From contig CM061067.1 of the NCBI GenBank assembly GCA_030762895.1, positions 105,433,888-105,497,887 on the forward strand: DNA of 64,000 bases, written 5' to 3'. This DNA comes from Sophora flavescens (taxonomy: Eukaryota > Streptophyta > Magnoliopsida > Fabales > Fabaceae). The notes under the pieces are model-generated. The model was given only the letters and a program-made list of their open reading frames with translations. It had not been told where the DNA came from and did no database searches. Numbering within the stretch: the stretch's first letter is position 1; each line of letters begins with the position of its first letter. A program made the position numbers and the translations under genes. This document shows, one piece after another, positions 22,377-33,085 of the stretch.

Positions 22377-23780
22377 TCATAGTCTTTGATAAATTACATC
22401 CATATCTGCTGTCTCATTTAAATCTTTTTGATCGAACAGGTACTTCAGACTCTTATGGTCACTAAAAACATTGAATTTTGCTCCATACAAAAAGTGTCGC
22501 CATATCTTCAATGCGAACACTATTGCTGCTAATTCAAAATCATGAGTTGAATAATTCCTCCCACGAATTCTCAACTGTCGGGAAGCATACGTCACAACTC
22601 TTCCCTCTTGCATCAATACACATCCCAAACCTTGGTATGACGCATCACAGTATACGTCGAATTGTCCTAAAGGATCGGGTAAAGTCAACACAGGTGATGT
22701 AGTCAACCTATCTCTCAACTTTTGGAAACTCTGCTCACACTTATCTGTCCATACAAAAGCTGCATCTTTCCTTGTCTGCTGCATCATAGGCAACGCAATC
22801 TTCGAGAATCCTTCTATAAACCTTCGATAGTATCCAGCTAATCCTAAAAAGCTTCGTACCTCACTTACTGTCTTAGGTCGTTCCCACTTAAGAACTGCCT
22901 CAACCTTAGCTGGATCTTTTGCTATTCCTTCTTTATTGATCACTTGACCTAAAAACTGAACTTCCTCCAGCCAAAACTCACACTTAGAAAGTTTGGCATA
23001 AAGCTGCCTATCCTTCAAAACTTGCAGCACTACTCTCAAATGTTCCTCATGATCTTCTTGCATACGAGAATATATAAGGATATCATTGATAAACACAACG
23101 ACAAACTTATCGAGAAACAGATCTGAAAATTATGTTCATATAATCCATGAACACGGATGGCGCATTAGTTACACCGAAAGGCATAACTAAATACTCGTAA
23201 TGCCCGTACCTCGTCCTAAAAGCTGTTTTAAGTATATCTTCTTTCCTTACTCTAATCTGATGGTATCCAGACCTCAAATCAATCTTGGAAAACACTGTTG
23301 CTCCTTTCAACTGATCCATCAAATCATCTATCCTAGGCAACGGATACTTGTTTTTAATTTTCATTTTATTTAACTTCCTGTAATCCGTGCACAACGTAGC
23401 ACTTCCATCCTTATTTTTAACAAACAACATCGGTTCTCCCCAAGGCGAAACACTCGGTCTGATGAAATCTTTCCCTAACATGTCATCCAATTGTTTCTTC
23501 AACTCAGTCAACTCAACTGGTGACATCCTATAGGGTGCTATAGATATAGGTCATGTCCCTGGTATGAGATCTATAGTTATTTCCACTTCTCTTTCCGGTG
23601 GTAAACCTAGAACGTCTGGAGGGAAAACTTCAGGAAACTCTCTCACAATAGGCATAGAATCTATATTGGGAGTCTCATTTGCCTCCACTGCAAAAAGCAT
23701 CACAAACTGCTAAGAGTTGTCACTCCTCATAGAAACTCCTTCATTGGCAGATACTATACTAGAAGGTTCGAGAAATGATA
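22377..23780 (-). pseudogene. Reverse transcriptase and RNase H of element C
   Basis: RT reads MSPVELTELKKQLDDML near 23,520, KIDLRSGYHQIRVRKEDI near 23,270 and MPFGVTNAPSVFMDYMN near 23,170. A single-base frameshift follows near 23,110. The catalytic box reads VFINDILIYS near 23,085, where FIDD is required, so the first aspartate is asparagine (GAT to AAT in a CG context). RNase H follows: DVYCDASYQGLGCVLMQEG near 22,640, YASRQLR and SDHKSLKYLFDQK near 22,440. A stop near 22,377 ends the frame before integrase. Confidence 0.82.
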
Positions 23781-23901
23781 GTCTTGCTAGAACAATATAG
23801 CACTACATTATTAGCCGAAAGCCAATCCATGCCAAGAATAACATCTATCTGTCGCATAGGCAAACGGAAAATGTCTACAATAAATGTCCTATTCTCAACA
23901 A

Positions 23902-25251
23902 CTATAGGACACTATAAACAGACATAGTAGTCAAAGGATTACTGGTTGGAGTAGATACTGTAAGAGTATAAGGTAATTTGGAAATATTTAAGTTTAAATG
24001 ATCCACACACTCATGCGAAATAAAAGAATGCGTAGCGCCTGAGTCAAACAACACAAACAAGAGCCTACCAACTATCAAACACACACCTTGTATAGGATCA
24101 GCAGATTGAGAGGATTCAGCTCCCCTCACGGTAAAAACTCTCCCAGTGGCTTGAGGTCTAACCACTTGTGGTCTTGCTTCCGGAACTCCTCTTCCAGCTC
24201 CACCTCTATTGTTTCCAGCTCCTCTTCCCATAGCTGCTGGTTGTTGCACAAACCGCTGTCTGCAGTCTCGTGCCATATGACCTGGTTTCCCACAGTTGAA
24301 ACAACTAGGCCTATTCATACAGTCTCTAGCATAATCCGGTCCTCCACATCTAAAGCAAACTAAGTCTTGTGGTTGCTGACCTGCTCTAGCCACTGGTGCT
24401 GGTGCAGGTGTCTGCACTGGTCTAGCATATAGTCTCTGTCTCCACTGAGAATCACTTCCTTCGAGCCTAAGAAAATTTGATCGGTTAGGACCTCCACTCC
24501 TCAATTGTTTCTGCTCATTGGCCATCCTCAGATCTATACTTTCAATAGCACTGCATCTCTCCACCAGTTCTGGGAAACTTAGAATGTCGAGACACCACAG
24601 CCCTCTGTAGCTCATTTCTAAGTCCTTCCTCGAATCTTCTACATTGTCAATCCTCATTTAGGAACCTCTGATAGTACTCTAAAAACTTAATCAGCGCCTC
24701 AAAACGTGATGCATTATCACCTACAGACATATTGCCTTGTTTGAGGTTTGTGAATTCCCTTTCCTTCTCGAGTCGAACTAGACGCGGAAAATATTTTTCG
24801 AAGAAACAGTCAGTAAATAACTGCCAGTTAATGTTTCTGCCCTCGACTTCCAGTAGTCTTTTCTTTCCTTTCCACAAAAACTATGCTCCTTCAGTTAGCA
24901 TGAAAGCAGCATAAGTCACTTTCCTATCATCGCTGCAGCGCACAGTTTCAAATATCTTCTCTATTTCTTGTGCCCACCATTCAGCCTTCTCAGCCTCATA
25001 CTCTCCTCTGAATTGAGATGGCTTCCCTTTCAAAAAAGTAGCCAATCCGGCATCTTCAGCTGCAACATCTCAGCATTCTGCTGGGTTTGTAATAGCATAG
25101 CCACACTTATCATTTCCGTGGTATTGGGAGTTGCAGATGACTCTCCTCCATTAGTGTCATTGTTGACAGCTCCTATGATTCTTTCTGGAGTTGACACCAC
25201 TATTGGTTGGACGTCCTCTTCCTCGAGCCATGATTCTATAAAAGAAGTCAT
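23902..25251 (-). pseudogene. gag and protease of element C
   Basis: Gag begins MTSFIESWLEEEDVQPI at 25,251. The capsid core (MWKGKKRLLEVEGRNINW at 24,877; MRIDNVEDSRKDLEM at 24,657) is split over frames. Two zinc knuckles follow: CFRCGGPDYARDC near 24,350, which has lost its histidine by a 3-base deletion, and CFNCGKPGHMARDC near 24,300, which is intact. A glycine/arginine-rich spacer leads to the protease, whose active site VLFDSGATHSFIS near 24,040 is intact. The frame ends at 23,902. Confidence 0.8.
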
Positions 25252-25444
25252 CCGCTCTCATTAGTATGACATATAATACTACATAGGCAAGTATATAATA
25301 CCATATGCCATACCAATATTAAATTTTCGCATCGGGTTCGGACACACTACCCAACTTCTAGGCATAGTCATAATCTGATGTGGATTCAACTTAGACACGG
25401 CCAGTAACAACATCCTAAACCTCACAGTCTGATCAGAATCAAAC

Positions 25445-25458
25445 TGCTCTGATACCAA
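25445..25458 (-). other. Primer-binding site of element C
   Basis: The minus strand reads TTTGGTATCAGAGCAGTT beside the LTR. TGGTATCAGAGC is an exact complement of plant initiator tRNA-Met. Confidence 0.85.
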
Positions 25459-25460
25459 AA

Positions 25461-28400
25461 TGAGACACCTCGTTGTGCCCCGTTGTATTATCAGATTAAA
25501 ACCTCATTCTTTAATTACTTAGTCGAGCACTGAACATGAAAATTCGTAAAAATTAAAAACTTAAGTTAATAAGCAAATAACTCTAGATAATTAAAAACAA
25601 CACACCATATTTATAATGCGAATACACACATATGTTTTTACACATAATACAAAACATTGTTGAGTATATCCTCTCAGTAGGATCCCTCACAGGCATATAC
25701 TCAAATAAAAGTCATACTTAGCGGAAACATATAAAAATACTTTTTAGACACACTGGCCATACTATGTATACTCTAATCACCATGGGTCACAGCTCGACCT
25801 CCCACCTCTGCTTCGTAAGGAGTTCCATCCAACTTCTCAGCGACCTTTGTTTCATACAAAGCTCTGTCCAACTCCATAGCAACATATTCCTTCATCGGGT
25901 CTTCTAACGTAAATAAAGTAGACACACAAAATACATAAATATAGGGGATAAGAAGCAATTTTATCATCAAAAAAGCGGAACAAAGTCATAGTATATAATA
26001 TAACAAAAATCACAGACAAACATTACTCTAAATCAACCATCATCCATAATTCAATATATATCATCCTCTACCCTCAACCCATGCAATCTAACGCCTTATG
26101 CTGACGTGGCCACTACCAATTCCTTCACACATTCCTCGTTGGGAATATCAGTCAGTTGTTCAAGCGACAGGTTCCAAATTCCCGGTGTATATTCTCTTTC
26201 ATGGTGAGAATGCTCATGCAAAGCAATGACACTATAGCTGCACGATTATCCCGATGCACACCCTATCCACTCCCAAGGGTGCTCATGAAATTCAATGACA
26301 CTATAGCTACACAACCTATATCTAAGGTGGAACGGTCTAGCGGGAACTCCTGACCTCGTGTATTCCAAATACACGATTGTGAACAACAATTCAAACACAT
26401 GAATCTCACCGACCCTCATTAACAACATCTCAGTGCCTTAACCTTCCATCAAAGCCTCAACACATGTTCTATGTCACACCTCCTCTTTAAAATAAATCAT
26501 TTAGGTTAAGCACCTTTATGTCACCATTATTCTCACACCCAAACCAACAACACCCGAACTATACATATCTTGGTTTAACAATCAACCAAGCACCATATTA
26601 AAAACCAGGCAAATCATGCATAACACAATATCAGGAAATATTCAAACACCAAAAATAATGTCACATACAATGGAATACCTCAACCAGTGTATCGCAATAA
26701 ATTCAATAACATAAAGTCAGACATCTTCAAATACTTAAAATCAACCTAATGTCGATAAACCTACAATCCCCGAATCACCATTGGTTTTACAGAAAAGGTT
26801 TCCAATGCGACTTTGGTCTTGTCGATTACTCGACTACTAGTAGGGTTTAGGTCGCCCTACGTAATTATTATAGAATATACTACTTATCGATTCCAACGGT
26901 AGAATGATTCTTCCCCCACCTGAGTTATCACCGAAATCCCGAATCCGACGTTCCGCGTTATCACACCACGTCTTAACGGTTTCACCTTAAACCAAACAAC
27001 ATAATCAACAAACCCACCCCTTAACCATTCTTGGTTAGGTTCGGTCAAGTAAATATAATGAGGGTTAGGGTTCTTTTCTAAACTCAAGCTTTTGGATACT
27101 AATTACTTAGGTCCTAGGTAGCTTAGATAAATTGTCATACTTTGAAAATTATGAACAAAATATTTCAACCTCATTTTTAACTAAGTTTTGGCCATGTATA
27201 CAATTTTAGGCTTGGAATTTCTTTTTGATTCAAACTTTTGGATTTAAGCTACTAAGACATTAGAGAGTGTTAATCAAACAATAGGACATTTCTCAAATCA
27301 AGCCAAAATAATTTCATCAATTTCCCTTAGTGTTTCGGCCTAGGCTAAAAGAATAGGTTAGAGAATTTAGTTGGATTTAATCTCTTGGACATAGACAATA
27401 TAGGTAATAGAGAGCATGAAACAAGTGTTAGAATTCAAAAATGGCACAAAAACATCACACCCACTTTTCTGCTCAGTTTCGGCCAATAGTTTTTAGGGAA
27501 GGAAAATGTTTTTGATTACATGCTCTTGGATAATGAAAGTAAAGATCATAACTAGATCATAGAAATTGGTTTCATATTTTTATGATTTTTCTAGAATTTC
27601 CTATAATTATTCAAAGTTTTAGATCAAAGAATATAAAATCATGAAATAGGAAGATTTAGATCTTAAGAATGGAAGAGATGATCTTGTTACCTCAAGTTAG
27701 GAAGATGGAAGAAGAAAATATGATGATCTTGGGCAAGCTTGTTAATGGAAGCACTTGGAGCACTTGAAGAATAAGAATGGAGTTTTGTGTTTAAGTGAAG
27801 AAAATGAAGGTGGTGAAGAGTGAGGGGGGCGGGGGGGGTGGGGGGAGGGTGTTTGGGGGAGTTATAGGCTAGATCTTAGGCTTTGTTTGGTTCTTAGGTT
27901 TTAGATTAATGGGTTTTGTGATTATTTAATTAATATAATAGTTAACTATGGTTAATAATTAACTTAACTAGGGTTATGTTGCTAACCATGATTAAAATCA
28001 TGTGGCTCATATTAAATGAATGGTGTGGCTGCTCCTTGTCCACACAAACTAACCTTGGTTCATTAACCATGGTTAAAATTTAACTCGACGTCGGTTAGGT
28101 TAAGCTTAGGGGTATTTTGGTCATTTCACTTGAAAATTCACAATTACTAAAATTTAATGTCGGACTCCTTGTCCTCTCTGCTACGTTAATCTCTCATAAT
28201 ACCTCAGCTCCATAATCGACTCCATCGTTTACCCGACTTATCCCCTGACTTAGGTTTTACACGTTTTCTTAAAGATTACGCTCGAATAAAATTATTATTA
28301 CTTCATTCCTAACAAATTTTTTCGAAACTAGGAAAATGCTCCGGAACAAAATATAAAACCTAATGGTTTCGTTCACGAGTCGAAATTAGGGTTTCTGCTC

Positions 28401-28601
28401 AGTAAAATCTTACTGTTAGTGAAAACACAGACCGGGCTCCGTCTGAATTTTCAACCCAAAATTTCACTGTAACCATCTACCATAAGATAGATTATGAATA
28501 TGATTTTATTTTATTTAAAATCATTTTATTGCTCTCTAATTAAAATATAAATAATTATATTTTAATCGGTTAAACAGCGTCATTAAAATCAGGCTGTTAC
28601 A
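25461..28601 (-). repeat. 5' LTR of element C
   Basis: 3,141 bp, begins TGAGACACCTCG and ends GGCTGTTACA. It lacks both insertions of the other LTR. It has its own changes: a short duplication around 26,210-26,312 and a G-rich run at 27,821-27,847. It also retains a stretch near 27,365-27,425 that the other LTR has lost. Confidence 0.85.
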
Positions 28602-28895
28602 ATTGTGGCGCCATTCCCTCCTCTTCTTCCTATTCCATTTTCTACTTTTGTTCTATAATTCTTGCACTTTAATTCTTGCATTTTACCATTTCATAGCTTA
28701 GATTTACTTCTTGTTCTTAATTTTTGTTCATATCAATTGTCTTATCTTCTACTCTTTTTCATTTTCCTCTTGATTCTTCACTTGAAGATCAAGTTTATTG
28801 AATTATGTTCTTGAATTGTGTTTGATCTCAAATCTTAAAAGAATTAAATCAAAGAAGATCCTAAAATGATTAGTGATAAATCCTTGATCACATCA
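28602..28895 (+). repeat. 3' LTR of element A, second segment
   Basis: Starts with the ATTGT duplication of element C and continues the A LTR to TGATCACATCA at 28,895. It is followed by ACAAG, the A duplication. Confidence 0.85.
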
Positions 28896-30454
28896 ACAAG
28901 TCTCCAAAGTACTGTCGATCCCAACAGAGGGATCATAATCCTAGAACAACTGTACAACTGATAAAGTAAAAGAACTGATAAACAAGTCACAGAACACTGG
29001 TCTCAAAAGATATAAAAACATATACAGACAGTATCTACCCGCCCTGCCTTTCACACAAAATACATCAAAAGTCAAAATAACTCTTATAGGCTTTCCCCTA
29101 GCAGACGCTACAGACAAACCATATCAATGACGATATGGGCGACTGGAACTACCCTCACCCTTGCCATAGCGGCGCCTATTCACATGGGTCCTCACTGTCT
29201 CATCGCTGCTCATGATCACCCTCCTGCGATGGTAGTGGTACATCGTCTACACGCTCCTCCTCCTCCAGCCTCTGTCCACCACTCCGACTCCGCTACGAGC
29301 ATAAGAACGACCCACTTGGTTCCATATATCATCGGGAAACTCCCGCTGAGGGGGTGGAAACCAGATCTATGAGAAGGACAAGCACTGGTAGAAACAGTAA
29401 GAGCCAAGCAAGGTGCAGAACGGTCCTCCTCCAAGGCGGATATAGATGTTGACCGGGTCGCATACCACATGAACAACTATAAATGGTCGACCTGCCACCC
29501 ACGGTCATCATGGTAGACAATCTCAATGTCGCCTAAGAACTGGACCTTTGACGGGATCCTCTGCAGGTAGTGCATTGGTCGGTGCTCCGGTCCTACCGTC
29601 GTCGCTGCACGGTTGTTGCTGCTCATCTACCAATCCTTTGGTACATACAGAGAAAAAGAGATAGAGAAGGGAAATAAGCTACTATAACACCATAAAAGGG
29701 GTCAGGGAACAATACAACATGTTAACGTGCAACAAAGATTTACAGATAGCAACCATATCACAAATCAACCGTTTACAAAACATCCTCAATCCTCATCTAG
29801 GGTCAAAATCCTCTAAGGAGTCACAATCCTATGCATGTCGGTCGATCGCTCTCACAGGGAATTCCGATTCCCGGACATTCTCATTCTTTCTCACACACGG
29901 GCCTACCTTGCCTAGAGAATGTCAATTCTTTTGTCCAGGGTACCGTTCCGCTCATCGTGACCAATAAGGGTGCTTCCCCCTATGAGCTCCTTCTTCAATA
30001 TGGGTATCTTGGTCTCCTCAGAAGGTCCGCCTGCAACTGGAATACTCAGGTCCAGACGTTGGGATAGCCAAGCCTCCATGGCGGTCTCGACATAGTGTGT
30101 GCAAATCACTGGTCTCCTGAAAACCATTCCAGGCCGAACTACATCCCCAAGGTTCCCAAAATTGTCCCTCTCCATTTTCTGTACCAGTACCTGGGTACAC
30201 CAACTTCGCGTGACTCCCAATCACACTCGCCACTTTGGCAACTCATGCAATGCCCAAACATCCTAAGTTGACACCAGTACCAAACTCATTCCAACATGCT
30301 TCACGATGCCAACGCATCCACAACTTAACACTGTACCCATATACCATTTTCCAACATCAAACCAAACAGAGTACCCTTTGGGTGTCAACTAGGGTTCTAA
30401 CATCATCACAACCAGATAATCATCCTCGGCAACCAGGATACATACATACATACA

Positions 30455-30502
<48 letters not shown>

Positions 30503-31947
30503 ACCAAACAATGTTATGACAGATCAAACGTCAAACAACACAACATCCATAAACACATAAAGCGGATATCACATGCATCCTCAAGCAGATAAACTTAAAA
30601 TACTATTTTGCCCTAATGTCTACAAGTCTACGATAATTAAACCCAAATTATCATTTCAAACCATTTTCAAGTGGGGTTTAACCACTGTCGACTAATTGAC
30701 AACTAGTAGGGTCTGGGACACCCTACAGAGACAAAATAACATGTTATATCGAGCTTGCCTCCCCGGCGTGATAGTCACTTTCTCCCCACCTTACTGACGT
30801 GTGTACTTTCCTGTCTCTGAATGCTTCTGCACATTCGACACTTTCACCAATGACGTTGAATCTGCCATCAATACCCCGACACGTGCATTGGACCAAAAAT
30901 TGTCCCCGGCAGGGTCCAAAAAAGACAGAAACATAGAATCAACACAGAATCAACAACCGACCAACACAAGATTTGAAACGATGACCCGAAACGAATTAAA
31001 CACAAGAAATCAAAGAGGATACTCACCAACACAGCCGCTGTCCCAAGAAGCTAGATTCAGCTCCGAACTTGATGTTGATTTCTCGTTCGATTGCTTTGGC
31101 AGGAAAACCCGTAAAAGCCTAAAACGCATCGAAAACAATATCGGGACTAAGAATAGGAGTATAATAAATTTAAATAGCTTAAAAAGGTTAAATGTCGACA
31201 CTACGACATTACGATTACCTGGAGGAAAGTCACATGCAATGACGTGGCTGTGAAGAAGTCGAAGCCACGAGCACGAATACGCAATCGGTTTAAAATTATG
31301 GTGACCGAAACTACGTTAACCATGCTCCAAAACTTAGAAACCATGGCTGCCCAAGCTTCTAATTTTCTCCACTCTCTAAATTTCCCTCAAACTGCCGTGT
31401 AGAAGATGAGAAGATGAAGAAATGGTGAACATGCATTTTTACTTGCTTTTATATTAATTAGTTTAGGATTTTTATATTATTATATTTGATTAGTGGAATT
31501 ACAAGTGTCAATTGGAGGGTTTATTTAGACAGATAGTGGGCTAGGTGTCATGGGTAGGTGGGTTTAGGATTAGCTTAGTGGAATTCTAGGTGTCACTTGG
31601 ATGTCGCAACACGTGTCACCGTATGTTGCTCCGTCAGCATAACTGGGTGTTTTCTTCAACATCTTCCTACGTAATCTATTGATGGAATATTTTTCTTAAT
31701 TATTTTAGGTTACTCTTAAAAACTTATTGTACTCAAGCCCAATCTAATTTTTTAATGTCTTAATTCTCAATTAATTAATTGACCAATTAATTGCTCGGGT
31801 TGCGTTTGTTTGTGTTCAGGCCCGATTTCAACTCCGATTCTCGTCAAACTTTAAAGGCAGACTAACTAACTCCTAAGAAATATGATTGAGTCTTTAATTA
31901 TCCTTAATTTCTTCCTTAAACTCAAATCAAGAAATCGAGGTGTTACA
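28896..31947 (-). repeat. 5' LTR of element E, second segment
   Basis: Continues the LTR begun at 923. It shares phrases with the C LTR, such as CTAGTAGGGT near 30,705 and 15,950 and the CCCCACCT box near 30,785. A CATA simple repeat lies at 30,439-30,482 and a TA repeat at 30,483-30,502. A GC-rich part is at 29,100-29,640. Open frames here, up to 150 codons, lack any recognised domain. Confidence 0.7.
30439..30502. repeat. CATA then TA microsatellite
   Basis: About 11 CATA units then about 10 TA units within the E LTR. Confidence 0.85.
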
Positions 31948-33085
31948 TTTTTGTACCTATCGAATCTGGCCTGATCCCAGCACTCCTAACCGAGTACCAT
32001 TCATCACCTATGGGGGGCCATTCTGGTGTCAAAGCCACTTTGGCTAGGCTCTCAGCATCCTTTTACTGGCCAGGTATGCACTCTGCAGTGAAGGACTTCG
32101 CTGTCAAGTGCTCGATTTTCCATCATCACAAGTACAATACTCTCCCTCCCTTTCCAACTCCTAATCAAGTTTGGGAGGAGAATTCCATGAAGTTGATCAC
32201 CAACCTGCCCTCTTCTGCCAACAAAACCGTGATTTGGGTGGTGGTGGACCGCTTAACTAAATTTACCCATTTCGTGGCCCTTCCAACTGGTTTCAATGCT
32301 TCCTCTTTGGCCTCCATCGGTGTTCTTGGCTGAAATATATCACCTACACGGTGCACCTAAGACCATTGTTAGTGACAGGACAGGGTGTTTATAAGTAAAT
32401 TTTGGAGAGAACTTTTCAAATCATTGGGCACAACTCTGGCTTTCAGCAGTTCGTAGATGGCCAGATAGAGGTGTTGAATGGATGCTTGGAAACGTAGCTT
32501 AGGTGTTTTGTCAGTGATGCACCCCAACAGTGGACTCATTTTCTGCCTCTCGCTGAGTATTGGCATGACCCCGTTCGAGGCCCTCCATCCCTTCTTACAC
32601 ACCCGGAAGTTCCAAGATCGAGTCTTTGGACGCCAATCTGTGTCAAAGGCAACAAATGTTAAAAGTTCTGAAATTTAACCTCAACATCTGGTTTACCACA
32701 TCTCTCTCTTAAAGCTTTGCCATGGCAAACTGAGTACTCGGATAGTCCCACTTCCCCGCAGTTCTGCCGCGCCAATCGTAGATCTTTAGTTGGCGACATT
32801 CTCGACCACTGCCATGTGCATACAACTCATGGAGACACGACTGAGTTTCTTGTGCTTTAAGAAGGACACGAGAAGTCTGAACCTACTTGGGTTCCTAAGA
32901 CTTCTATTTTGTCTGATTACCCATTATTTGATCCTGAGGCCTATATCATTTCCAAAGGGTGGGGCAATGATACAACAGTCCACAACCCAACAATAGATGA
33001 ACCAAGAGGAAATGGTCCAACTACAAGACACATGCCCACTCGTATGAAGCATAACCCAAGCACTTGGATGATTTCATTTAACAAT
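31948..33085 (+). pseudogene. Element F: chromovirus pol fragment (integrase, chromodomain)
   Basis: The plus strand shows a gypsy integrase: LLTEYHSSPMGGHSGVKATL and SASFYWPGMHSAVKDF near 31,985-32,100. The Zn-binding KCSIFHHHK has lost its second cysteine. PSSANKTVIWVVVDRLTKF is near 32,210, and SMKLI stands where SMDFI with the catalytic aspartate belongs. TIVSDRTG is near 32,365. Near 32,885-32,970 EPTWVPKTSILSDYPLFDPE resembles the end of a chromodomain. Frame changes and stops are frequent. The 5' part was separated by the insertion of element E. Confidence 0.7.

Larger units (their letters stand above)
14692..28601 (-). mobile_element. Element C: Del/Tekay-like Ty3/gypsy retrotransposon
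   Basis: A minus-strand element flanked by ATTGT at 14,687-14,691 and 28,602-28,606. Its LTRs exceed 3 kb and share the termini TGAGACACC and TGTTACA. Gag, protease, RT, RNase H, integrase and a chromodomain-like tail lie between 20,755 and 25,251. Long LTRs, an initiator-Met PBS and the tail fit Del/Tekay chromoviruses. It was later hit by element B and a MITE in its left LTR. Stops, frameshifts and lost catalytic residues make it dead. Confidence 0.85.
1113..28895 (+). mobile_element. Element A: Ty3/gypsy LTR retrotransposon
   Basis: A plus-strand element bounded by ACAAG at 1,108-1,112 and 28,896-28,900. Its order is 5' LTR, PBS, a long leader, gag, protease, RT, RNase H, integrase, a purine-rich tract, 3' LTR. 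Two later insertions swell it: D in the leader and C in the 3' LTR. Without them it is about 7.7 kb. The gag zinc knuckle and the protease/RT/integrase order place it in Ty3/gypsy. The pol frame that continues into the 3' LTR recalls CRM-type chromoviruses, but that lineage call is tentative. Frameshifts and stops make it non-autonomous now. Confidence 0.85.
1..31947 (-). mobile_element. Element E: Del/Tekay-like Ty3/gypsy retrotransposon, 5' part
   Basis: Only the 5' LTR and the start of gag of this minus-strand element are in the window. The LTR begins TGAGACACC at 923 and ends GTGTTACA at 31,947, the same termini as element C. A primer-binding site related to initiator tRNA-Met lies at about 906-920. 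Element A (1,113-28,895) is inserted within the LTR. Without A the LTR is about 3.2 kb, the size expected for Del/Tekay chromoviruses. The right end abuts the pol fragment of element F, so E probably inserted into F; its own TSD cannot be checked because the left end is outside the window. Confidence 0.7.

Noticed and set aside
29127..29526. GC-rich frames in the E LTR
   Set aside because: Frames are open on both strands over the same bases and show no domain; likely the GC-rich part of a Del-like LTR.
30801..31253. 150-codon open frame in the E LTR
   Set aside because: No domain recognised, opposite strand to the element, low-complexity composition. It is most likely chance in LTR sequence.
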